64,000 nucleotides of DNA from Pyrus communis (taxonomy: Eukaryota > Streptophyta > Magnoliopsida > Rosales > Rosaceae). The DNA lies in contig NC_084812.1 of the NCBI RefSeq assembly GCF_963583255.1, positions 25,773,565 through 25,837,564 of the forward strand, given 5' to 3'. The position numbers were made by a program, and so were the translations under genes. Under the pieces are notes generated by a model. The model searched no databases, had not been told where the DNA came from, and worked only from the letters and a program-made list of their open reading frames with translations. Positions 59,793 to 64,000 of the stretch are shown here, one piece after another (within the stretch, counting starts at the first letter, position 1; the number at the start of each line of letters is the position of its first letter).

Positions 59793-60568
59793 TAGAAAAT
59801 TAGATTTTAATCCCTAAATAAGATGAAATTTAGAAAAATGTCTTATTCAACATTAAAATTTGATTTTAGTCCCTAGAATCTATGTAATGCCACCATATGT
59901 ATTCAATGTTTTTTTTTTTAATTTATAATTTTATGAATTTAAATTTTATGAGAATATTATAAATTTTAATTCTCATTTTGGTAAGCATCTTATATAAGAA
60001 AATGTTTTCGTAGAGATTTTTCGGTACATTTATGTATTTGCATATTTTCTTATCTGCCACTAATTCATTACAATATATTTTAGGTACGAACATTTCGGTA
60101 CACTGGGTTAGTATAATATGTTTAGGTACAGACATTTCGGTACACTGGGTTAGTATAATATGTTTAGGTACCAACATTTCAGTACACTAGTTTAATATCA
60201 TATAGTTAGGTACAGAAATTTCAGTACACTTATGTTTTTACATATTTTCTTATGTGTCACTATTTCACTACAATATATTTAGCTACAGACATTTTGGTAC
60301 ACTAATTTAGTAAAATATATTATGATACGGACGTTTAGGTACACTAATTAGAGAAAGTTCAACAAAATTAATGAATTAAAATGTGTATAATAATAAATTT
60401 AAAATTTAATGTAATAACATTAAATAAATTATCTATTAAATATAAAGACAAAAATATAATATGAATTTGAATTAAGTACACATTAAGGGACTAAAATCAA
60501 TATTCAATATAACACCAGATTTTTATTAAATTTTAATCTTCTTGAAGGATTACAGTTCAAAAACCCCT
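59793..60568. mobile_element. Insertion with internal minisatellite
   Basis: Copy A reads straight through CATTTATTTTACAG; copy B has about 776 extra bases between TCATTTTA (59785-59792) and TTATTTTA (60569-60576), a possible 8-base target repeat with one mismatch. Inner edges include TTAATCCCTAAATAAG and its rough inverse near the right end. Family unclear. Confidence 0.5.
60080..60345 (+). repeat. 42-bp minisatellite
   Basis: TTAGGTAC recurs at 60080, 60122, 60164 and 60206. Each unit continues ACATTT(C)GGTACACT and GTTTA-TATAATAT, and later copies are more worn. The period is a multiple of three, so a - strand frame repeats VPKHIILTQCTEM; this is a by-product, not a gene. Confidence 0.75.
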
Positions 60569-60722
60569 TTATTTTACTGTGACAGACATGCAAGCTTCAT
60601 TTACAAGAGTACATTGAACAAAACACCAAACATTTATTTATTTTTTATTTTTGGAAAAATGATATAGAGATCATATTTTGTAGATCACATGATGCGGCAC
60701 CTAACGATTAGATTCTTTCTTA

Positions 60723-60873
60723 GGAAAACTAATGAAAATAGCTTGAAAATTTTGAGTTTTAACAATAAGGACAAAATATAGGGTAAAGTGAATATTACCA
60801 AGATTGATTTTTTAGTGTAAAATGTGATTTTTCGTTAAAGTGAACAACACCGAGAGCTTTTCGTTAGAGTTCC
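60723..60873. mobile_element. Short MITE (about 151 bp)
   Basis: The ends GGAAAACTAATGAAA and (inverted) GGAACTCTAACGAAA enclose GAGTTTTAACAATAAGGACA, GGGTAAAGTGAATATTACC and CGTTAAAGTGAACAACACCG. Copy A lacks it at the matching place (TTCCTTAGTGAATT). I recall near-identical short elements as very common in apple and pear genomes; that memory is not checked here. Confidence 0.65.
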
Positions 60874-61036
60874 TTTCTTTCTTTAATGATTTGGAGAAGA
60901 AATCCAATCATGTCATGCCACATCATGTAGTTTACAAAATACAGTTTGAGGGTAATGCTAGGTAGACTAAATTTGCAAACTAATTGACATGTCACTAATA
61001 AGAAATAAACACTTTAATCAATACTTATGTAATAAC

Positions 61037-61398
61037 AAGGTTTTAAAAATCGTTAGGCGCTAGTCGGGCGGTGGGCAGGGGCCTAGCTCCTAGGCGGCTA
61101 AGTGGATTTATGTAAATTTATTACATATCTTGTAAATAAGAGTCTATTTACACCTAAAAAAAAACTATACTTGTATGGATAATAAAATAATAATAAAATG
61201 CAAATTAGGTACACCATTTCCATATATATTGGATGAACTTGTAGTAAATCCATTATTTGCAAATTAGGTACACCACTTTCATAAGTATACCACCATAATA
61301 AAACCAAAAAAAAAAAAAAAGCACACAATAGAAGAAAAAAACTGCCTAAGACCACCTAGCCTGCCTGGAGTTGTCTAGGCCAATTTTTAGAACAGTGA
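61037..61398. mobile_element. hAT-type MITE (362 bp)
   Basis: It is flanked by GTAATAAC (61029-61036) and GTAATAAT (61399-61406), an 8-base target repeat with one mismatch. The ends are AAGGTTTTAAAAATCG and (inverted) TCACTGTTCTAAAAATTGG, followed by GGCGCTAG/CTAGGC-rich subterminal parts. Copy A has the empty site AAGTAATAATTTAG. Confidence 0.7.
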
Positions 61399-61960
61399 GT
61401 AATAATCGTTATGAACAACAACGGCGACGATGGCAGTTGCGCGTCGTCACAGACGACCAACAGGCGCGTGCAGCGTGTGATGTCATTATGAAATATGTCT
61501 TGCCAAATATAGTTAATTTTTTCTTCTGAGTTTCGAAAATAAAATTTTCAGAACATTCATCTACGATATCACTTGTTTGTTCAAAATTTCCATTAAGATA
61601 CTCAGCCTAATATCTACCCATCATTTTCTTGAAAAGTTCCACTTGCATGTAAAGTTTCAGCCTATAAAAAAAATAAATAAAGCCTTGAGTTTTGTTGCAT
61701 AATTGTAAGAAGGGAACTTTTGATCTTAGAACATTTTAACATTTTAAATCATAGCAATTAGAGGATTAAGGGCACCACAGCAGTCGAAATTGCTTCTGGC
61801 CTCCACTGGTATTTTAATTAATTTGATTTAAGGGCACCACAGCAGTTGAAATTCCTTTGGTCTCTTACATGGTGCGGTGCTCGTGTTTCTTGGGACAAGA
61901 CTGGTGGTGCTCAGCTAGCATCCATCCCAAATTCGGGATCACTGCCCCATGTAAGAGACA

Positions 61961-64000
61961 AGGGTGGTGCTTAGCTAGCAGTCGAAATTCATTCACAGTA
62001 TTGTTGAATTTGATTTAATTAATTGCACTTGGAGTAACCAGAACCATTGGGTTCAGATTGGGGCACACATTGTTTCGAAGCCTCTTTGAGATAGATGAAC
62101 ACCATTTCTCCGAGCAGCCATACAAGCAATATAATCTGGAGTCGTATTAAGAAGTAACAACCACCGTTGCCACCACCAGCTGCGGTGGCACCCAACAAAA
62201 CTGTCATTGTTGTGTGCAGTTTTCGTTAAACAACCAGACACTGTTTTCTTCTCTCCTGTTTCGGTTGTTTGTTTAGAAAATCCCAAAATCCCACTGCCTG
62301 TTGACCAAAGACCCTCTCCTCAACCAAAAGCACCCAACCTCTCAATTAAGCAGCAAACAAAGGGAAGCACTGGCAGCCAAAAATATAAAATAAAATAAAA
62401 TAAACAAGCTGCCCAAAATCTACATCCAAGCTCCAGATTCTTCCCTCGCACCCTCCCCACCATTCCACTTACCAAATAATAATTCATAACATCATCTCAA
62501 AATACATTCAATATCCCCTCAACAAATGCAACCAACATTCACAGTAACGTTCTGCGAACACAACCAAAACCACATTCAAGAATAATCAGCATACAAGCAT
62601 AAAACCAGCAAAAACAAGATAATAATAAAACAAACATCAACCAAACAGATTAAACACGAGAACATACAATACAGCCCAAATTATGCATACCCAATAAGAT
62701 TGATCAAACCCGCAACCCGGATTCGAATCTGATAACCCAAACTCGACTCGATCCGAGGTTTGACCCATATCCAACCGGATCTGAATATTCTCTGGAATAT
62801 TTCCCTAGCGTTTACTTTTTCAGATTTTGGCTCAGTACCCCTCTTAAAAAATTTTGACGGCCAATTCAGTTTAGCAAAATTCTATTGTTTTAAAGTAGTT
62901 TGGTAGTTGACCACCACTTGAAATTGTGATTGGTGGAGATCTGACCGTTGGATCATAAAGAAATTTTAGTATGTTGTTCTAGAAGCTTAATAAGTATCTT
63001 AGGAAGTTACCGATTCAATGTCTGGATCTTCTAGATCGAGTTATGTAGTGTTGTTGACCCTACTATTGACCGTGACTGACGATTGATGACACGTCGGACA
63101 CCAAGATGGCCAATTGCTAGCCAACACCCGAGGATGACACAAGCCATTTCATGAATGCATATGTCGAGAACATGTAAAACATGCATAATAATTTCACGCG
63201 TAACTATGCAATATATTATTCAAGTACAAACCTTAACAAAATATAATAATCCACTGCCAACAATTTAAAACTGATAATGTATAACATGTTCAGAGCATAC
63301 TACTAATTTGAAATACAAGCGGAAGGGATATTAGAAAGTGCGATTACAAGAGATGTCCTACGCAGAGAGGAGGACATAAATTCACTGATATGGGAATGCC
63401 TCGTAGCTCAAGTCATATGCCTCGTTCCTAGGTCTTGAAGGGGGCGCAAAACAAAACATGAGTGGACCAAGTTTATACATAGTAATACTAAAACAATTAC
63501 TCTTCAAATGTACTAACCCCCAATTTTAGAAAAACTCAAATAGCTAATAAGTAATAGGTTTTCCAAAAACCCTAGCATGCCATAAAACCTTCATAAAACA
63601 TATATCGTATCTAGTGTGCTTAGTAGTGGTAACACAATTGCGTGAAGGCATATATAGATCTTCCGCTTGAAGGCCCTACTTCGCCTGCTCAAAGGCATAT
63701 ATAAATCTTCCGTCCGAAGGCATATATAAATGAATATCCACCAAGTAAGCACATAAAAATTATCAACGTAATCTTTCCAAAATATATCTCATCGGAGCTC
63801 AAAAGCTCAAACATCATATCATAAATCATATGCATAAATATTTCAGTAACGTAAATTCGATAGAGCATGATATTTCATAAAGCGTAAATCCGATAACTTA
63901 TAAACCTTTCATAAGATCATGCTTTTCATGTATGCATTTCTAAAAATAAAACATGCATTTTGGAAGGGACACTCACAGATATTCCGTCGTCGAAGAGCCA
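61961..64000. other. Right edge: no gene recognised, LTR-like sequence
   Basis: Between 61961 and 62800 short open stretches on both strands overlap without family signal, and an (AAAAT)n run lies at 62384-62403. From about 62880 to the end the sequence resembles the long, AT-rich LTR of a Gypsy-type element. It holds a GCGCAAAACAAAACATGAGTG block and local repeats of AAGGCATATATA (63640-63730). No border within the window could be set. Confidence 0.35.

Larger units (their letters stand above)
58440..61960 (+). repeat. Segmental duplication copy B, part 2
   Basis: Counterpart of 51850-53345, enlarged by insertions at 58776-59713, 59793-60568, 60723-60873 and 61037-61398. Near its end it repeats CACCACAGCAGT-GAAATT twice (61770s and 61833s), while copy A has it once. 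Confidence 0.8.

Noticed and set aside
59923..60177. - strand frame with a VPKHIILTQCTEM repeat
   Set aside because: The repeat is explained by a 42-bp minisatellite whose period is a multiple of three; there is no start or flank of a gene.
60080..60345. Possible CRISPR-like regular repeat
   Set aside because: The units are contiguous with no unique spacers, and the host is a plant.
62019..62398. Overlapping short frames on both strands near 62.2 kb
   Set aside because: Frames on opposite strands cover the same bases, and none shows a conserved motif.

Overview
This 64 kb window is nuclear DNA of a flowering plant. The genes have GT-AG introns, their relatives are plant-specific (chloroplast PPR proteins, PARC6/CDP1, Notchless, reductases of the cinnamoyl-CoA reductase type), and the spaces between them are AT-rich and full of plant LTR elements, MITEs, LINE tails and a SINE. 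Several short repeats look like families I know from apple and pear (Rosaceae, tribe Maleae). That placement is from memory and tentative; 'eudicot' is secure.

Layout. (1) 1-28.1 kb: a tandem array of five reductase genes of the extended SDR type (cinnamoyl-CoA reductase/phenylacetaldehyde reductase-like), all on the + strand with the same exon phases. Copy 1 enters from the left edge. Copy 2 is a crossover relic lacking exon 1 and exons 4-6. Copy 3 is complete. Copy 4 is dead: a Ty3/Gypsy retrotransposon of about 13 kb sits inside its exon 1 and itself carries a nested solo LTR. Copy 5 is almost complete but has a 4-base deletion in exon 3. (2) 28.5-32.8 kb, - strand: what looks like a chimeric chloroplast gene. 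Six exons of the plastid-division gene PARC6/CDP1 run in phase into the large exon of the PPR-DYW gene CRR2. (3) 34.8-41.4 kb, - strand: a complete 13-exon Notchless (NLE) gene for 60S ribosome assembly. (4) 43.1-45.7 kb, + strand: a three-exon P-class chloroplast PPR gene resembling At5g48730. (5) 46.7-49.3 kb: a LINE tail on the - strand, split by a PIF/Harbinger-like element that carries a Myb/SANT-like gene. (6) 49.7-62 kb: two diverged copies of one segment. The second copy holds a small two-exon gene with two Cys-rich knuckles. It has also taken up at least four insertions, and the first copy preserves empty or near-empty sites for them. (7) 62-64 kb: no gene recognised; the right edge resembles LTR-type sequence.

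The genes do not form a pathway. The array is a birth-and-death cluster, and the other loci are housekeeping or organelle genes between transposon-rich blocks. The strongest candidate for something undescribed is the PARC6-CRR2 fusion: seven exons, all in phase 0, giving a predicted 907-residue protein with no stop. The CRR2 part has lost its own start and transit peptide and would depend on the PARC6 leader.
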